Positions 34,211 to 43,908 of a DNA stretch of 57,916 bases are shown piece by piece (position 1 is the first letter of the stretch; every line of letters begins with the position of its first letter). A model generated the notes under the pieces. The model saw only the letters and a program-made list of their open reading frames with translations, was not told the origin of the DNA and did no database searches. The position numbers and the translations under genes were made by a program. Source of the DNA: Microbacterium pullorum (lineage in GTDB: Bacteria > Actinomycetota > Actinomycetes > Actinomycetales > Microbacteriaceae); contig NZ_JACSQP010000001.1 in NCBI RefSeq assembly GCF_014836535.1, positions 290,411 to 348,326 on the forward strand, written 5' to 3'.

Positions 34211-35095
34211 ATGGCCTGGCGATTCGCGCTCACGATCGACCCCGCAGCACCCGGCGACCCGCGCGGGTCGTTCGCCGAGACGTTCACCGTGATCGATCCC
34301 GCGGCCCCCGCCCTGAGTGTCGGCGAGCTCAGCACGCAGCGCGGCGACGGGATCTTCGAGTCCATCGGGGTGGTCGACGGACACCCGCAGGAGGTCGCCG
34401 CGCACCTCGAGCGTCTCGTGCACTCGGCTCGTATCTGCGACCTGCCCGAACCCCACGTCGGCCAGTGGCGCGAGGCGGTGGCTGCGGCTGCCGCGGCATG
34501 CGGGCCGGGGGAGTCGGTGGTCAAGCTCATCCTCAGCCGCGGCGTCGAGCACGGACCCGCGCCCACCGCGTGGGTCACCGCCGCCCCCGCAGCCGACTTC
34601 GCCGCAGTGCGTGAGCGCGGCGTGCGGGTGGTGACCCTCGACCGCGGTTACGCCCTGGATGTCCCCGCCCGCGCGCCCTGGCTGCTTCTGGGCGCGAAGA
34701 CCCTGTCGTACGCGGTCAACATGGCGGCCCTGCGCGAAGCCAAGCGCCGCGGCGCCGACGACGCGATCTTCACGACTTCCGACGGCTTCGTGCTCGAGGC
34801 GCCCACGGCCTCGCTCATCCTCCGCCGCGGCGACACATTCGTGACCCCCGCGCCCCACGGCGGCATCTTGCGCGGCACGACGCAGGTGAGCCTGTTCGCC
34901 CACCTGGAGGAGCAGGGGTTCGCCACCGCGTACGCCACCATTGCGGTGAGCGACCTCGCGACGGTGGATGCCGCGTGGCTCGTCTCCAGCGTGCGGCTGG
35001 CCGCGCCCATCACAGCGGTCGACGGCGTGGCGCTGCCGATGGATGCCGCGTTCACGGCAGCCATCAACGAGTACCTCCTGAGCCCGCGCGACTGA
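34211..35095 (+). CDS. pabC: Aminodeoxychorismate lyase-like class IV aminotransferase
   Basis: PLP enzyme of fold type IV, 294 residues. RGDGIFESIGV near residue 46, the PLP lysine in LLGAKTLSYAVNM (about 171), DDAIFTTSDGFVLEAPTASL and GGILRGTTQVSL are the conserved blocks of 4-amino-4-deoxychorismate lyases and branched-chain/D-amino-acid transaminases. ADC lyase releases p-aminobenzoate for folate. No pabA/B is adjacent, so activity could instead be a D-amino-acid or branched-chain transaminase. Confidence 0.8.
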   Translation: MAWRFALTIDPAAPGDPRGSFAETFTVIDPAAPALSVGELSTQRGDGIFESIGVVDGHPQEVAAHLERLVHSARICDLPEPHVGQWREAVAAAAAACGPGESVVKLILSRGVEHGPAPTAWVTAAPAADFAAVRERGVRVVTLDRGYALDVPARAPWLLLGAKTLSYAVNMAALREAKRRGADDAIFTTSDGFVLEAPTASLILRRGDTFVTPAPHGGILRGTTQVSLFAHLEEQGFATAYATIAVSDLATVDAAWLVSSVRLAAPITAVDGVALPMDAAFTAAINEYLLSPRD

Positions 35096-35104
35096 CCGCC
35101 CACC

Positions 35105-35131
35105 CGCGCCGCGCCGCGCCGCGCCGCGCCC
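35105..35131. repeat. GCGCC tandem microsatellite
   Basis: Five consecutive copies of a GCGCC-like pentamer lie just after pabC. A short-period GC repeat, probably from replication slippage. Confidence 0.6.
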
Positions 35132-35140
35132 TGCGAACGC

Positions 35141-35207
35141 TGAGACGACTACTGAGCGCCGAGAACGTGGGGAATGACCATGGTCTCGGCGCTCAGATGT
35201 CGTCTCA
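35141..35207. repeat. Two-tier inverted repeat (TGAGACGA type) between convergent genes
   Basis: Outer arms TGAGACGAC/GTCGTCTCA (35141-35149, 35199-35207) and inner 13-base arms (35152-35164, 35184-35196) are separated by short mismatches. The outer arm repeats the TGAGACGA word of the element at 33890. It lies between the ends of pabC and pstB and could terminate both. Confidence 0.65.
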
Positions 35208-35269
35208 CGGGGAGTGGCGGGGCCGCGCGGGGAGGGGCGGCGCGGGGCGGCGCGGCGCCCCGCCGGCGG

Positions 35270-36049
35270 TCACCCGAAGCGGCCGGAGACGTAGTCCTCG
35301 GTGGCCTGCTGCGACGGGGTGGTGAAGATGGTGTTGGTGTCGTCGTACTCGATGAGCTTGCCGGGCTTGCCGGTGCCGGCGATGTTGAAGAACGCCGTCT
35401 TGTCGGACACCCGCGAGGCCTGCTGCATGTTGTGTGTGACGATCACGATCGTGTAGTTGGTCTTGAGGTCCTCGATGAGCTCCTCGATCGCGTAGGTCGA
35501 GATGGGGTCGAGGGCCGAGCACGGCTCGTCCATCAGCAGCACCTGCGGCGACACTGCGATGGCACGGGCGATGCACAGACGCTGCTGCTGGCCGCCCGAC
35601 AGGCCCGAACCGGGGCGGTCGAGGCGGTCCTTGACCTCGTTCCACAGGTTCGCGCCGCGCAGCGACTTCTCCACCAGGTCGTCGGCGTCCGACTTCGAGA
35701 TGCGCCGGTTGTTCAGCTTGACACCGGCCAGCACGTTGTCGCGGATCGACATCGTGGGGAACGGGTTGGGGCGCTGGAACACCATGCCCACCTGACGACG
35801 CACGAGCACCGGGTCGACGGTAGGGCCGTACAGGTTGTCGCCGTCCAGCAGCACCTCACCCTCGACGCGGGCGCCGGGGATGACTTCGTGCATGCGGTTG
35901 AGTGTGCGCAGGAACGTGGACTTGCCGCAGCCGGACGGGCCGATGAAGGCGGTCACGCTGCGGGGTTCGATCTCGAGCGAGACGCCCTCGACGGCGAGGA
36001 AGTCGCCGTAGTAGACGTTCAGATCGTTGACTTCGATGCTCTTGGACAC
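35270..36049 (-). CDS. pstB: Phosphate ABC transporter ATP-binding protein
   Basis: ATPase of the high-affinity phosphate importer, 259 residues. Walker A is GPSGCGKST, the Q-loop is in [19 protein letters not shown] (a PstB hallmark), the signature is [17 protein letters not shown], and Walker B is [13 protein letters not shown]. Length matches PstB closely. Last gene of the pstSCAB operon, 39 bases after pstA. Confidence 0.97.
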   Translation of the reverse strand: MSKSIEVNDLNVYYGDFLAVEGVSLEIEPRSVTAFIGPSGCGKSTFLRTLNRMHEVIPGARVEGEVLLDGDNLYGPTVDPVLVRRQVGMVFQRPNPFPTMSIRDNVLAGVKLNNRRISKSDADDLVEKSLRGANLWNEVKDRLDRPGSGLSGGQQQRLCIARAIAVSPQVLLMDEPCSALDPISTYAIEELIEDLKTNYTIVIVTHNMQQASRVSDKTAFFNIAGTGKPGKLIEYDDTNTIFTTPSQQATEDYVSGRFG

Positions 36050-36088
36050 CTGAGGATTCCTTCGGGTTGGAGGGAGCCGGATGCCGCG

Positions 36089-37198
36089 TCAGCGGCCCAT
36101 CTTGGGGGCGAAGATGCGGGCGATGAGGCGGGCGAGGAGGTTCAGCACCATGACGATCACGATGAGCACCAGGGCGCCGGCCCACGCGCGGTCGAGATAC
36201 GCCCAGCCGGGGATGCCCTGGTTCATGTACTGCGTGTACACGAACACCGGCAGCGACGCCATGCGCCCCTCGAACAGGTTGTAGTTCATCGAGGTCGCCA
36301 TGCCGGCGGTGATCAGCAGCGGCGCGGTCTCGCCGATGACGCGGGAGATCGACAGCATGATGCCGGTGGTGATGCCGGCGATGGAGGTGGGGAGGACCAC
36401 CTTCACGATCGTCAGCCACTTCGGCACGCCGAGGGCGTACGCCGCCTCGCGCAGCTCGTTCGGCACGAGTCGCAGCATCTCCTCGGTCGAGCGCACGACG
36501 ACGGGGATCATCAGCACCGACAGCGCGACCGACCCCATGATGCCCATGCGCACACCGGGACCGAAGAAGAGTGCGAACAGCGCGAAGGCGAACAGACCGG
36601 CCACGATCGAGGGGATGCCGGTCATGACGTCGACGAAGAACGTGATGCCGCGGGCGAGGCGTTTGCCTGCGCCGTACTCGATCAGGTAGATCGCGGTGAA
36701 CAGGCCGATCGGGATGGAGATCGCAGCGGCGGCGAGGGTGATCAGCAGGGTGCCGACGATGGCGTGCAGCGCACCGCCGCCCTCACCGACGACGTTGCGC
36801 ATCGAGTTGGTGAAGAACTCCGCCGAGATGCCGGCGATGCCGTTGGTGATGACGGTGATCGCCACGGAGACCAGCGGCACCATGGCGATGAGGAACGCCA
36901 CGGTGACGATGCCGGTGACGAGCCGGTCGACGCCCTTGCGGCGACCTTCGACGACGGTGGAGATGATGGTGACGAGCGCGAGATAGACCAGCGCCGACAC
37001 GATCGCCCATCCGGCGATGTTGAACGGCGCGTCACCGGCGAGCGAGACGACGCCGAACAGCAGCGCGACCGTGGCGGCGGAGATACCGAGGAGCACCCAG
37101 GGGGCCCAGCCGGGCAGGCGGCCGTTGGTGAGTCGCAGCGGTGCCGCCTCCTCCGAGGTGGAGGTGGGCGACGGGGCGGGAGCGGTGGTGACGGTCAT
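36089..37198 (-). CDS. pstA: Phosphate ABC transporter permease PstA
   Basis: Membrane subunit, 369 residues, with an extended N-terminal region of two extra hydrophobic segments (about 35-95) before the canonical six helices. The inner-membrane permease loop (EEMLRLVPNELREAAYALGVPKWLTIVKVVLP) couples to PstB. PstA proteins are usually near 300 residues; the N-terminal extension is common in actinobacteria. Its ATG overlaps the pstC stop (ATGA). Confidence 0.95.
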   Translation of the reverse strand: MTVTTAPAPSPTSTSEEAAPLRLTNGRLPGWAPWVLLGISAATVALLFGVVSLAGDAPFNIAGWAIVSALVYLALVTIISTVVEGRRKGVDRLVTGIVTVAFLIAMVPLVSVAITVITNGIAGISAEFFTNSMRNVVGEGGGALHAIVGTLLITLAAAAISIPIGLFTAIYLIEYGAGKRLARGITFFVDVMTGIPSIVAGLFAFALFALFFGPGVRMGIMGSVALSVLMIPVVVRSTEEMLRLVPNELREAAYALGVPKWLTIVKVVLPTSIAGITTGIMLSISRVIGETAPLLITAGMATSMNYNLFEGRMASLPVFVYTQYMNQGIPGWAYLDRAWAGALVLIVIVMVLNLLARLIARIFAPKMGR

Positions 37199-38154
37199 CA
37201 GTTGGCTCCCGAGAATTCCTGGCGACGGCTGACGACCCAGCGCGCGACGGCGTTCACCGCGAAGGTGACGACGAACAGGACGAGGCCCGTCGCGATGAGC
37301 ACGTTGATGTTCGTGCCGTATGCCTCGGGGAAGGTCAGCGCGATGTTGGCGGGGATCGTGCTGGGGTTGGACGGCGTGAACAGGCGGAAGGTCACCACGC
37401 CCGTGGCCGAGAGCACCATGGCGACCGCCATCGTCTCACCGAGGGCACGACCGAGGCCCAGCATCGATGCCGAGACGATGCCCGAGCGCCCGAAGGGGAA
37501 CACGGCCATGCGGATCATCTCCCAGCGCGTGGCGCCGAGGGCGAGGGCGGCCTCTTCGTGCAGGCGCGGGACCTGCAGGAAGATCTCGCGGCAGATGGCG
37601 GTGATGATCGGCACGATCATGACGGCGAGCACGATCGAGGCGGTGAAGATGGTGCGGCCGGTCTGCGAGACGGGACCGGCGAACAGCGGGAACCAGCCGA
37701 GGTTCGTGACGAGCCAGCTGTACACCGGCTGCACGGCGGGGGCGAGCACGAGGATGCCCCACAGGCCGAACACGACCGACGGGACGGCGGCGAGCAGATC
37801 CACCGCGTACCCGAGCGCCTGCGCCAAGCGGCGCGGGGCATAGTGCGAGATGAACAGGGCCACCGACACCGAGAGCGGCACCGCCATGAGCAGGGCGATG
37901 AACGACGCCCACACGGTGCCGAAGGCCAGGGGGGCGACGTACTCCCAGAAGTTCCCCGGCAGCAGCGATGCGGTCTCGCTCGTCGCCGTCAGCCCGGGCA
38001 GGGACTGCACGATGAGGAAGATCGCGACCGCGGCGAGGGTGACGAGGATCATCGACCCCGCGGCGAGCGCGGTTCCCGAGAACCAGCGATCGCCCGCGCG
38101 CTGCGGGGGTTTGGCTGGGGCGGTCGCGGTGACCGGGGCGGGTGTGGTGGTCAT
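37198..38154 (-). CDS. pstC: Phosphate ABC transporter permease PstC
   Basis: Membrane subunit of 318 residues with six main helices. The coupling loop is RLHEEAALALGATRWEMIRMAVFPFGRSG; LLAAVPSVVFGLWGILVLAP is the conserved PstC core. AGGAAG lies just before ATG 38154. The 76-base gap to pstS holds a hairpin that may reduce read-through. Confidence 0.95.
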   Translation of the reverse strand: MTTTPAPVTATAPAKPPQRAGDRWFSGTALAAGSMILVTLAAVAIFLIVQSLPGLTATSETASLLPGNFWEYVAPLAFGTVWASFIALLMAVPLSVSVALFISHYAPRRLAQALGYAVDLLAAVPSVVFGLWGILVLAPAVQPVYSWLVTNLGWFPLFAGPVSQTGRTIFTASIVLAVMIVPIITAICREIFLQVPRLHEEAALALGATRWEMIRMAVFPFGRSGIVSASMLGLGRALGETMAVAMVLSATGVVTFRLFTPSNPSTIPANIALTFPEAYGTNINVLIATGLVLFVVTFAVNAVARWVVSRRQEFSGAN

Positions 38155-38180
38155 GGCTTCCTGTTCTCGGGACCGGGTTA

Positions 38181-38224
38181 CGGGCAGCTGCCCGGCCCGA
38201 CGCGGTGGCATCGGACCGGGCAGC
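38181..38224 (-). other. Hairpin between pstS and pstC
   Basis: GCTGCCCGG (38187-38195) pairs with CCGGGCAGC (38216-38224), and CGGGCAGCTGCCCG (38181-38194) is a second palindrome. No T-run follows. It may partly terminate or stabilise the pstS message so that more binding protein than permease is made. Confidence 0.5.
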
Positions 38225-38230
38225 GGGGTG

Positions 38231-39346
38231 TCACTCCGCGGCGATCAGGTCGATCGCGGCGTTGACCTTCTCGCGCAGCGAGTCGGTGATGGGGGCGCTG
38301 CCGGCGGCGGCTGCTGCGGCATCCTGGCCCTCGGCGCTGGCGATGTACTCGAGGTAGCCCTTGACGATCGGGGCGGAGGCGGCGTCGACGTAGTCCTGGC
38401 AGGCGATCATGTAGCTGATCAGCACGATCGGGTACACGCCGGCGGCTTCGGTGGTGCGGTCCAGCGCAATGGCGAGGTCACCGGCTTCACGGCCGTCCTC
38501 GAAGGGCGACTCGTCGACGACGGCGGCGGCCGACTCGGGCGAGTACTCCACGAATTCGTCACCGACCTTGATGGCGACCGTCGACAGGCCCTCCTCGGCG
38601 GCGCGGGACGCGTCGGCGTACCCGATGGTGCCGTTGCCGCCGGAGACGGCCGACACGACACCCGAGGTGCCCTGGGCGGCCTCGTTCACGCCGGGGGTCT
38701 CGGGCCACACGCCGTCGGGCTCCCACGTCCACGCGTCGGGAGCGGTCTGGAAGAGGTAGTCGGTGAAGTTCTCGGTCGTGCCGGAGTCGTCGGCGCGGTG
38801 CACGACGGTCACGTCGAGGTCGGGCAGCGTCGCGTCGGGGTTCAGCGCGGCCACGGCCGGGTCGTTCCAGTTCGTGATCTCGCCCGAGAACAGGCCCGCG
38901 AGCGTGGCGGCATCGAGGTCGAGCTGGTCGACGCCGTCGACGTTGAAGATCACGGCGATGGGGGAGATGTAGGTCGGCAGCTGGATGATGCCGGTGCCGT
39001 CGGTGCACCCGGCGAACGTGTCTCCCAGCTCTTCGGTCGTGAACGCGCGGTCGGAGCCGGCGAAGGCCACCGCGCCCGCCTGGAACGACCCACGGCCGGC
39101 ACCGGAACCCGCGGCGTCATACGTGACCTCGACGTCGGGGTGGGCCTGCTGGAACCCGGCGGTCCACGCCTGCACGGCGACTTCCTGCGACGACGCGCCC
39201 GCGCCGGCGATGCTGCCCGACAGCGTGGTGTCGGCGGCGTTGCCGGTGGTGCCGGCATCGGTGCCCTCGTTGGCCGCGCAAGCGGTGAGGGTGAGTGCGG
39301 CGACGGCGGCGATCGCGCCGACCTGGGCGAAACGGGAAAGCTTCAC
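38231..39346 (-). CDS. pstS: Phosphate-binding lipoprotein PstS
   Basis: Extracytoplasmic phosphate receptor, 371 residues. The signal ends in lipobox LTAC (Cys near 23). Ligand loops are visible: GAGASSQ, GSGAGRGSF (phosphate-binding Ser/Arg), AGSDRAF and VVHRADDSGTTENFTDYL. Length and motifs match PstS. It is the first gene of pstSCAB, preceded by a PHO box, so it should be induced by phosphate starvation through the SenX3-RegX3 system encoded 9 kb away. Confidence 0.96.
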   Translation of the reverse strand: MKLSRFAQVGAIAAVAALTLTACAANEGTDAGTTGNAADTTLSGSIAGAGASSQEVAVQAWTAGFQQAHPDVEVTYDAAGSGAGRGSFQAGAVAFAGSDRAFTTEELGDTFAGCTDGTGIIQLPTYISPIAVIFNVDGVDQLDLDAATLAGLFSGEITNWNDPAVAALNPDATLPDLDVTVVHRADDSGTTENFTDYLFQTAPDAWTWEPDGVWPETPGVNEAAQGTSGVVSAVSGGNGTIGYADASRAAEEGLSTVAIKVGDEFVEYSPESAAAVVDESPFEDGREAGDLAIALDRTTEAAGVYPIVLISYMIACQDYVDAASAPIVKGYLEYIASAEGQDAAAAAAGSAPITDSLREKVNAAIDLIAAE

Positions 39347-39371
39347 TGTGTGATCCTTCGGGAGTCGGAGT

Positions 39372-39395
39372 GGCGGGCCCGGTGCAGGGCCCGCC
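39372..39395 (-). other. Hairpin in the pstS leader
   Basis: GGCGGGCCC (39372-39380) and GGGCCCGCC (39387-39395) form a 9-bp stem with a 6-base loop between the predicted transcript start and the pstS ATG. It may protect the mRNA 5' end. Confidence 0.5.
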
Positions 39396-39412
39396 CCGAC
39401 GCTAGAGAGCGA

Positions 39413-39453
39413 CGCTTACGAGAGTGCGCTGTCCGGGTAAACGAAAGGTGAAC
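39413..39453 (-). promoter_or_regulatory. PHO box and -10 of the pst operon
   Basis: On the minus strand GTTCACC (39447-39453) and GTTTACC (39436-39442) repeat with an 11-base period, the pattern bound by actinobacterial PhoP/RegX3-type regulators. A TAAGCG box (39413-39418) lies 17 bases after the second repeat, so the repeat replaces a -35 element, as expected for an activated promoter. Confidence 0.65.
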
Positions 39454-39510
39454 GGCTTCCCACTCATCAGCGCTGCCGCGCGCCCCGCCCTTATCGCCCG
39501 CGGGCGAGGA

Positions 39511-40452
39511 TCACTCGGGCTTGGGAACGTGGGTCTCGATCGCGACGATGCCCGAACCCGGGTTGGTCGCCGACAGGTGCACCACCGAGAAGGCGCCCAC
39601 TTCCAGTGCCGAGGCGCTGCCCAGATACGACCCGCGCATCGTCCCGGTCGCCAGCGCGATCTCGGTGAGGATGTCGGGGAGCACCGGGCCGTGGCTGCAG
39701 AGCACGGCGGGCTTGCGTGCCCGCACCCGTTCTCCCACGACGCTGCGGACGTCCGCGCCGCCCTGCTCCCAGGCATCCTGGCTCAGCTGCGCGTTCTCCT
39801 CGATGCGTCGACCGAGCGATGCCGCCAGCGGTGTGACCGTGGCCAGGCACCGCACCGCCGGGCTCGATATGACCCGCAGCGCCCCGAACGACGACAACGG
39901 GCCCACGAGCGCGCCGGCCTGCCGCGTGCCCTTGGTCGACAGTGGCCGCTTCGCATCGGCCTTGGTCCACTTCTCGCGCGCGACCGCCTTGGCGTGGCGC
40001 AGCACGATGAGGGGGAAGGTCTGCAGCACCCCATCGTCGACCAGCCGCGCGAACCCGTCGAGGATCTCGACGTCGACCGGATAGCTGAGGATCTCCCGCG
40101 CCTTCTTCACGCTCGCCCATTCGAGAGCTGCGATCTCTTTGTTCGGCACGAATGCCGACGCGCGGATCGCGGCCTCGGTGGCCTCGGCCGACCAGTAGTG
40201 CACGATCTTCTGCTTCTTGCTGGGCAGCGAATAGCGCGAGACCCCGAGCGCCACACCGAGGGCGACACGGATGCCGGTCTCCTCGTGGATCTCACGGACG
40301 GCGGTCTCGGCGAGCGTCTCGCCGGGGTCGACCTTGCCCTTGGGGAGGGTGATGTCCCGATAACGGGTGCGGTGGATGAGCAGCACCCGCAGCTTGCCGT
40401 CGACGACCCGCCACACGACGCCTCCGGCGGCGTACACCGCGGTGTCGGTCAT
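39511..40452 (-). CDS. Nudix hydrolase-histidine phosphatase fusion
   Basis: Two-domain protein of 313 residues. The N-terminal Nudix domain (about 1-135) has the Nudix box from about 39 to 61: [22 protein letters not shown]. The C-terminal histidine phosphatase domain (about 145-313) has a variant RHG motif, LRHAKAV, and late His in [10 protein letters not shown]. This is the MutT1-like architecture of actinobacteria, which in mycobacteria hydrolyses 8-oxo-GTP/dGTP and dinucleoside polyphosphates. Its ATG overlaps the ppk stop, so it is co-translated with polyphosphate kinase. Confidence 0.9.
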   Translation of the reverse strand: MTDTAVYAAGGVVWRVVDGKLRVLLIHRTRYRDITLPKGKVDPGETLAETAVREIHEETGIRVALGVALGVSRYSLPSKKQKIVHYWSAEATEAAIRASAFVPNKEIAALEWASVKKAREILSYPVDVEILDGFARLVDDGVLQTFPLIVLRHAKAVAREKWTKADAKRPLSTKGTRQAGALVGPLSSFGALRVISSPAVRCLATVTPLAASLGRRIEENAQLSQDAWEQGGADVRSVVGERVRARKPAVLCSHGPVLPDILTEIALATGTMRGSYLGSASALEVGAFSVVHLSATNPGSGIVAIETHVPKPE

Positions 40453-42620
40453 CGCACCGCCCGCACACGCCGCCGACGCTGCTGCACCGCCGCCATCGTC
40501 TTGTCCTGCAGATCGACCAGCGGGTGGCCCGCGTCGTCGAGGTGGTGACGTACCCACTCGTTGTCCTGGCTGAGCCGCCAGGAGCTCGTGGTGTCGTTCA
40601 TGGCGAGGTTGAACAGGCTGAGGAGCTCTTTCACATGCCCGGACCCGGTGACCCGTACGAGCGCCTCGACGCGACGATCGAGGTTGCGGTGCATCATGTC
40701 GGCGCTGCCGATGTACACCTGCGGGTCGCCGTCGTTGTGGAACGCGAAGATGCGCGAGTGCTCGAGGTACCGGCCGAGGATCGAGCGCACCGTGATGTTG
40801 TCGGTCACCCCGTCGAGCCCGAGCTTGAGCGAGCAGATGCCGCGCACCCAGACGTCGACCTTCACGCCGGCCTGGCTGGCGCGGTAGAGGGCGTCGATGA
40901 TCTGCTCGTCGACCATCGAGTTCACCTTGATGCGCACCGCCGCGCGCTTGCCGTCCTGTGCGTTGCGCCGCTCGGTGTCGATGAGTCGCAGCAGACCCTT
41001 GCGCAGGTGCAGCGGCGCCACGAGCAGTCGCTTGAACTTCTTCTCGATGGCGTAGCCGGAGAGCTCGTTGAACAGTCGAGTGAGGTCGCGACCGACCAGT
41101 TCGTCGGTCGTGAACAGTCCGAAGTCCTCGTAGAGGCGGCTGGTCTTGGGGTTGTAGTTGCCGGTGCCGATGTGGCTGTAGCTGCGCAGCGCCCCGTCTT
41201 CCTCGCGGATGACGTGCAGCAGCTTGCAGTGCGTCTTGAGCCCCACGAGCCCGTACACGACGTGGACGCCGGCCTTCTCGAGCTTGCGCGCCCACACGAT
41301 GTTCGCGGCCTCGTCGAAGCGGGCCTTCACCTCGACCAGTGCCAGCACCTGCTTGCCCGCCTCTGCGGCGTCGATGAGCGCCTTCACGATGGGACTGTCG
41401 CCGGAGGTGCGGTACAGGGTCTGCTTGATGGCGAGCACGTGCGGGTCTTTGGCCGCCTGCTCGAGGAACGCCTGCACGCTGGTCGTGAACGACTCGTAGG
41501 GGTGGTGCACGAGCACATCGCCCTTGCGGATCGCGGCGAACATGTCGGCGCGCCCGTTCTGCTCGTTGGGCTGGAACGGCACGGCGGTGGTGGGCACGTG
41601 CGGCGGGAAGTGCAGGTCGGGTCGGTCGATGCGGGCCAGATCGAACAGGCCTCGCAGGTCCAGCGGTCCCGGCAGCCGGTAGACCTCCTGCTGGGTGATG
41701 TCGAGTTCGCTGATGAGCAGGTCCAGCGTCACGTCATCCATGTCGTCGCCCACTTCGAGGCGGATGGGCGGTCCGAACCGGCGGCGCAGCAGCTCGGCCT
41801 CGAGCGCCTGGATGAGGTTCTCGGTCTCATCCTCCTCGATCACGACGTCTTCGTTGCGGGTGAGGCGGAAGGCGTGGTGGTCGAGGATCTCCATCCCCGG
41901 GAACAGATCCTTGAGGTTGTGGGCGATGAGGTCCTCGAGCGGCAGATACCGCACGGTGTGACCGTCGGCGCGCACCAGCACGAACCGGGGGAGCATGGGC
42001 GGCACCTTCAGACGCGCGAACTCCTGCCGCCCGGTGCGGGCGTTGCGGATGCGGATCGCGAGGTTCAGCGACAGCCCGGAGATGTAGGGGAAGGGGTGCG
42101 CGGGGTCGACGGCCAGTGGCATCAGCACCGGGAAGACCTGGCCCTGGAAGTAGTCGTACAGGAGCATGCGCTCGTCGTCGGTGAGGTCATCCCACGCGAC
42201 GATGTCGATGCCGGCGTCGGCCAGCGCCGGGCGCACCAGGGTGGTCCACGCGTCGGCGTGGCGCACCTGCAGCGCGTGGGCCTCGCCGGAGATGTCGGTG
42301 AGTACGTCCAGCGGTGCGCGACCGACGTTCGTGGGCACGGCCAGACCGGTGACGATGCGGCGCTTGAGCCCGGCGACGCGCACCATGAAGAACTCGTCGA
42401 GGTTGCTGGCGAAGATCGCGAGGAAGTTGGCGCGCTCCAGCACGGGGACCGACGGGTCTTCGGCCAGTTCCAGCACGCGGCGGTTGAAGGCGAGCCAGCT
42501 GATCTCGCGGTCCTGGTAGCGGTTCTCGGGCAGTTGCGAGTCGTAGGTCTCGACGGCCTGGTCGAAGTCGTCGTCGTCGGCATCCCCGAGGCCGCTGTCG
42601 AGTGCTTCCGTGTCGATCAT
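40449..42620 (-). CDS. ppk: Polyphosphate kinase 1
   Basis: Makes polyphosphate from ATP reversibly; 723 residues, the usual PPK1 length. The N-terminal domain begins [22 protein letters not shown]; the tunnel and active-site region contains the phosphorylated His in [15 protein letters not shown] and the second conserved His in [34 protein letters not shown] ends exactly 6 bases before the ATG, with no ribosome site: probable leaderless mRNA. It heads an operon with the Nudix/phosphatase gene and lies in the phosphate-gene region. Confidence 0.96.
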   Translation of the reverse strand: MIDTEALDSGLGDADDDDFDQAVETYDSQLPENRYQDREISWLAFNRRVLELAEDPSVPVLERANFLAIFASNLDEFFMVRVAGLKRRIVTGLAVPTNVGRAPLDVLTDISGEAHALQVRHADAWTTLVRPALADAGIDIVAWDDLTDDERMLLYDYFQGQVFPVLMPLAVDPAHPFPYISGLSLNLAIRIRNARTGRQEFARLKVPPMLPRFVLVRADGHTVRYLPLEDLIAHNLKDLFPGMEILDHHAFRLTRNEDVVIEEDETENLIQALEAELLRRRFGPPIRLEVGDDMDDVTLDLLISELDITQQEVYRLPGPLDLRGLFDLARIDRPDLHFPPHVPTTAVPFQPNEQNGRADMFAAIRKGDVLVHHPYESFTTSVQAFLEQAAKDPHVLAIKQTLYRTSGDSPIVKALIDAAEAGKQVLALVEVKARFDEAANIVWARKLEKAGVHVVYGLVGLKTHCKLLHVIREEDGALRSYSHIGTGNYNPKTSRLYEDFGLFTTDELVGRDLTRLFNELSGYAIEKKFKRLLVAPLHLRKGLLRLIDTERRNAQDGKRAAVRIKVNSMVDEQIIDALYRASQAGVKVDVWVRGICSLKLGLDGVTDNITVRSILGRYLEHSRIFAFHNDGDPQVYIGSADMMHRNLDRRVEALVRVTGSGHVKELLSLFNLAMNDTTSSWRLSQDNEWVRHHLDDAGHPLVDLQDKTMAAVQQRRRRVRAVR

Positions 42621-42671
42621 CAGCCCATCATGTCAGGGCCGTGCGGCGCGACGGCCAACCGACACCACGGG

Positions 42672-43370
42672 TCACACCTGCGAGCGCTCGCGCGGTGCGG
42701 GCACCTGGTCGTCCTCGTACACATTGAAGCGGTAGCCGACGTTGCGGACGGTCCCGATGAGCTGCTCCAGGTCGCCGAGCTTGGCGCGCAGACGGCGCAC
42801 GTGCACGTCGACGGTGCGGGTGCCGCCGAAGTAGTCGTAGCCCCAGACCTCGCTCAGCAGCTGCTCGCGCGTGAACACCCGCGACGGGTGCGTGGCGAAG
42901 AAGTGCAGCAGCTGGAACTCCTTGTAGGTGAGGTCCAGCGGCTTGCCGTGCACCTTCGCGGCGTACGACGACTCGTCGATCGTGATGCCGGAGGTCTGGA
43001 TGCGGGTGGAGGCCTGCTCCACCGACCGGCGTCCGACCGCGAGGCGCACGCGCGCGTCGACCTCGGCGGGCCCGGCGGTGAAGAGGATGACGTCGTCGAT
43101 GCCCCAGTCGGTGGACACCGCGGTGAGGCCGCCTTCGGTGACGATGAGCACGAGCGGCGCGTCGAGGCCGGTCGTCGCGAGGATCTTGCACAGCGACTTG
43201 GCGCCGACGAGGTCGACACGGGCATCGACGAAGATGACGTCGGCGCTGGGCGCGTTCACCAGCTGTGCGGGCTCTGCGGCGATCTGGCGCACACGGTGAC
43301 TCAGCAGTTCGAGCGCCGGCAGCGGGGGCGTGCTGGCGGGCGCGGAGCTCAGAAGCAGTAGCTGGGCCAA
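42672..43370 (-). CDS. glnR: GlnR-like orphan winged-helix response regulator
   Basis: OmpR-type regulator of 232 residues. The receiver-like domain (about 1-120) keeps the Asp in [10 protein letters not shown] and the [28 protein letters not shown] segment typical of GlnR. The DNA-binding wing (about 135-220) contains [55 protein letters not shown], shared with GlnR of Streptomyces and mycobacteria. No sensor kinase is adjacent, as for GlnR elsewhere. It probably controls nitrogen genes. The start is TTG, supported by GGGGAGG 8 bases upstream. Confidence 0.85.
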   Translation of the reverse strand: MAQLLLLSSAPASTPPLPALELLSHRVRQIAAEPAQLVNAPSADVIFVDARVDLVGAKSLCKILATTGLDAPLVLIVTEGGLTAVSTDWGIDDVILFTAGPAEVDARVRLAVGRRSVEQASTRIQTSGITIDESSYAAKVHGKPLDLTYKEFQLLHFFATHPSRVFTREQLLSEVWGYDYFGGTRTVDVHVRRLRAKLGDLEQLIGTVRNVGYRFNVYEDDQVPAPRERSQV

Positions 43371-43482
43371 CAGAGGATCCTCCCCGGGCGCGGCGGGTCG
43401 CGTCGTGCCCCCATCCTAGGGGGAGGCCGATGACGCAGATTCCGCTCAGGTGCGCGGGCGCGCAGTGGTCCACAATGGGGAC

Positions 43483-43773
43483 ATGACGATTCCCGAGCTC
43501 GCCCCCCGTCGCACCTTCGGCGGCGTCGTGGCGGTGTGGGTCGTCGCGGCTGTGGCCGCCGTGGTTATCGGTGTCTTCTCACCGCCGGAATGGCGGTCGG
43601 CGTGGGTCACGGTGGCGCTGGGCGGATGCCTCGTGCTCGCCTTCGCCATTCAGCTCGCCTACGGTCGCTCGCACCGGTTCACCCAGCGCATGGCCGCGAG
43701 CATCCTCGGCGCGCTGGTGACGATGGGACTCATCGGCTTCGGGTTCGGGCTGGCGACCCTCGTTCCGGCGTAG
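43483..43773 (+). CDS. Small membrane protein of unknown function
   Basis: A 96-residue protein with three hydrophobic helices (about 14-34, 42-60, 73-94) and few charged residues. The family is not recognised. CACAAT ends exactly 6 bases before the ATG and no ribosome site is present. It is divergent from glnR and its stop codon TAG forms part of the -10 box of the next small gene. Confidence 0.7.
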   Translation: MTIPELAPRRTFGGVVAVWVVAAVAAVVIGVFSPPEWRSAWVTVALGGCLVLAFAIQLAYGRSHRFTQRMAASILGALVTMGLIGFGFGLATLVPA

Positions 43774-43783
43774 AGTGCTGTCT

Positions 43784-43897
43784 ATGGATCTCTTCGCCCT
43801 CGAGATGTTCTTCGTCGGGTTGCTCGGCCTCGCCGGCCTCGCGATCGCCTTCGTGTCCGGCGTCGTGCTCAAGAACCTCTACCGCGGCCAGCGCTGA
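43784..43897 (+). CDS. 37-residue single-helix membrane protein
   Basis: ATG 43784 to TGA 43897 encodes MDLFALEMFFVGLLGLAG and onward: one transmembrane helix (about 8-29) and a basic end (LKNLYRGQR), the positive-inside pattern of a bitopic small protein. GC3 is high throughout. TAGAGT ends 7 bases before the ATG. I do not know a function. Confidence 0.6.
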   Translation: MDLFALEMFFVGLLGLAGLAIAFVSGVVLKNLYRGQR

Positions 43898-43908
43898 CAG
43901 GCGCCGCC

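Noticed and set aside
35208..35269. Strong GC hairpin after pstB as a separate terminator
   Set aside because: The stretch is a simple G/C run that can fold in many registers; the defined repeat at 35141-35207 is the better candidate.
40524..43361. 945-codon open frame antisense to ppk and glnR
   Set aside because: Both opposing genes have complete family motifs; the antisense product is low-complexity Val/Asp/His/Arg with no recognisable domain.
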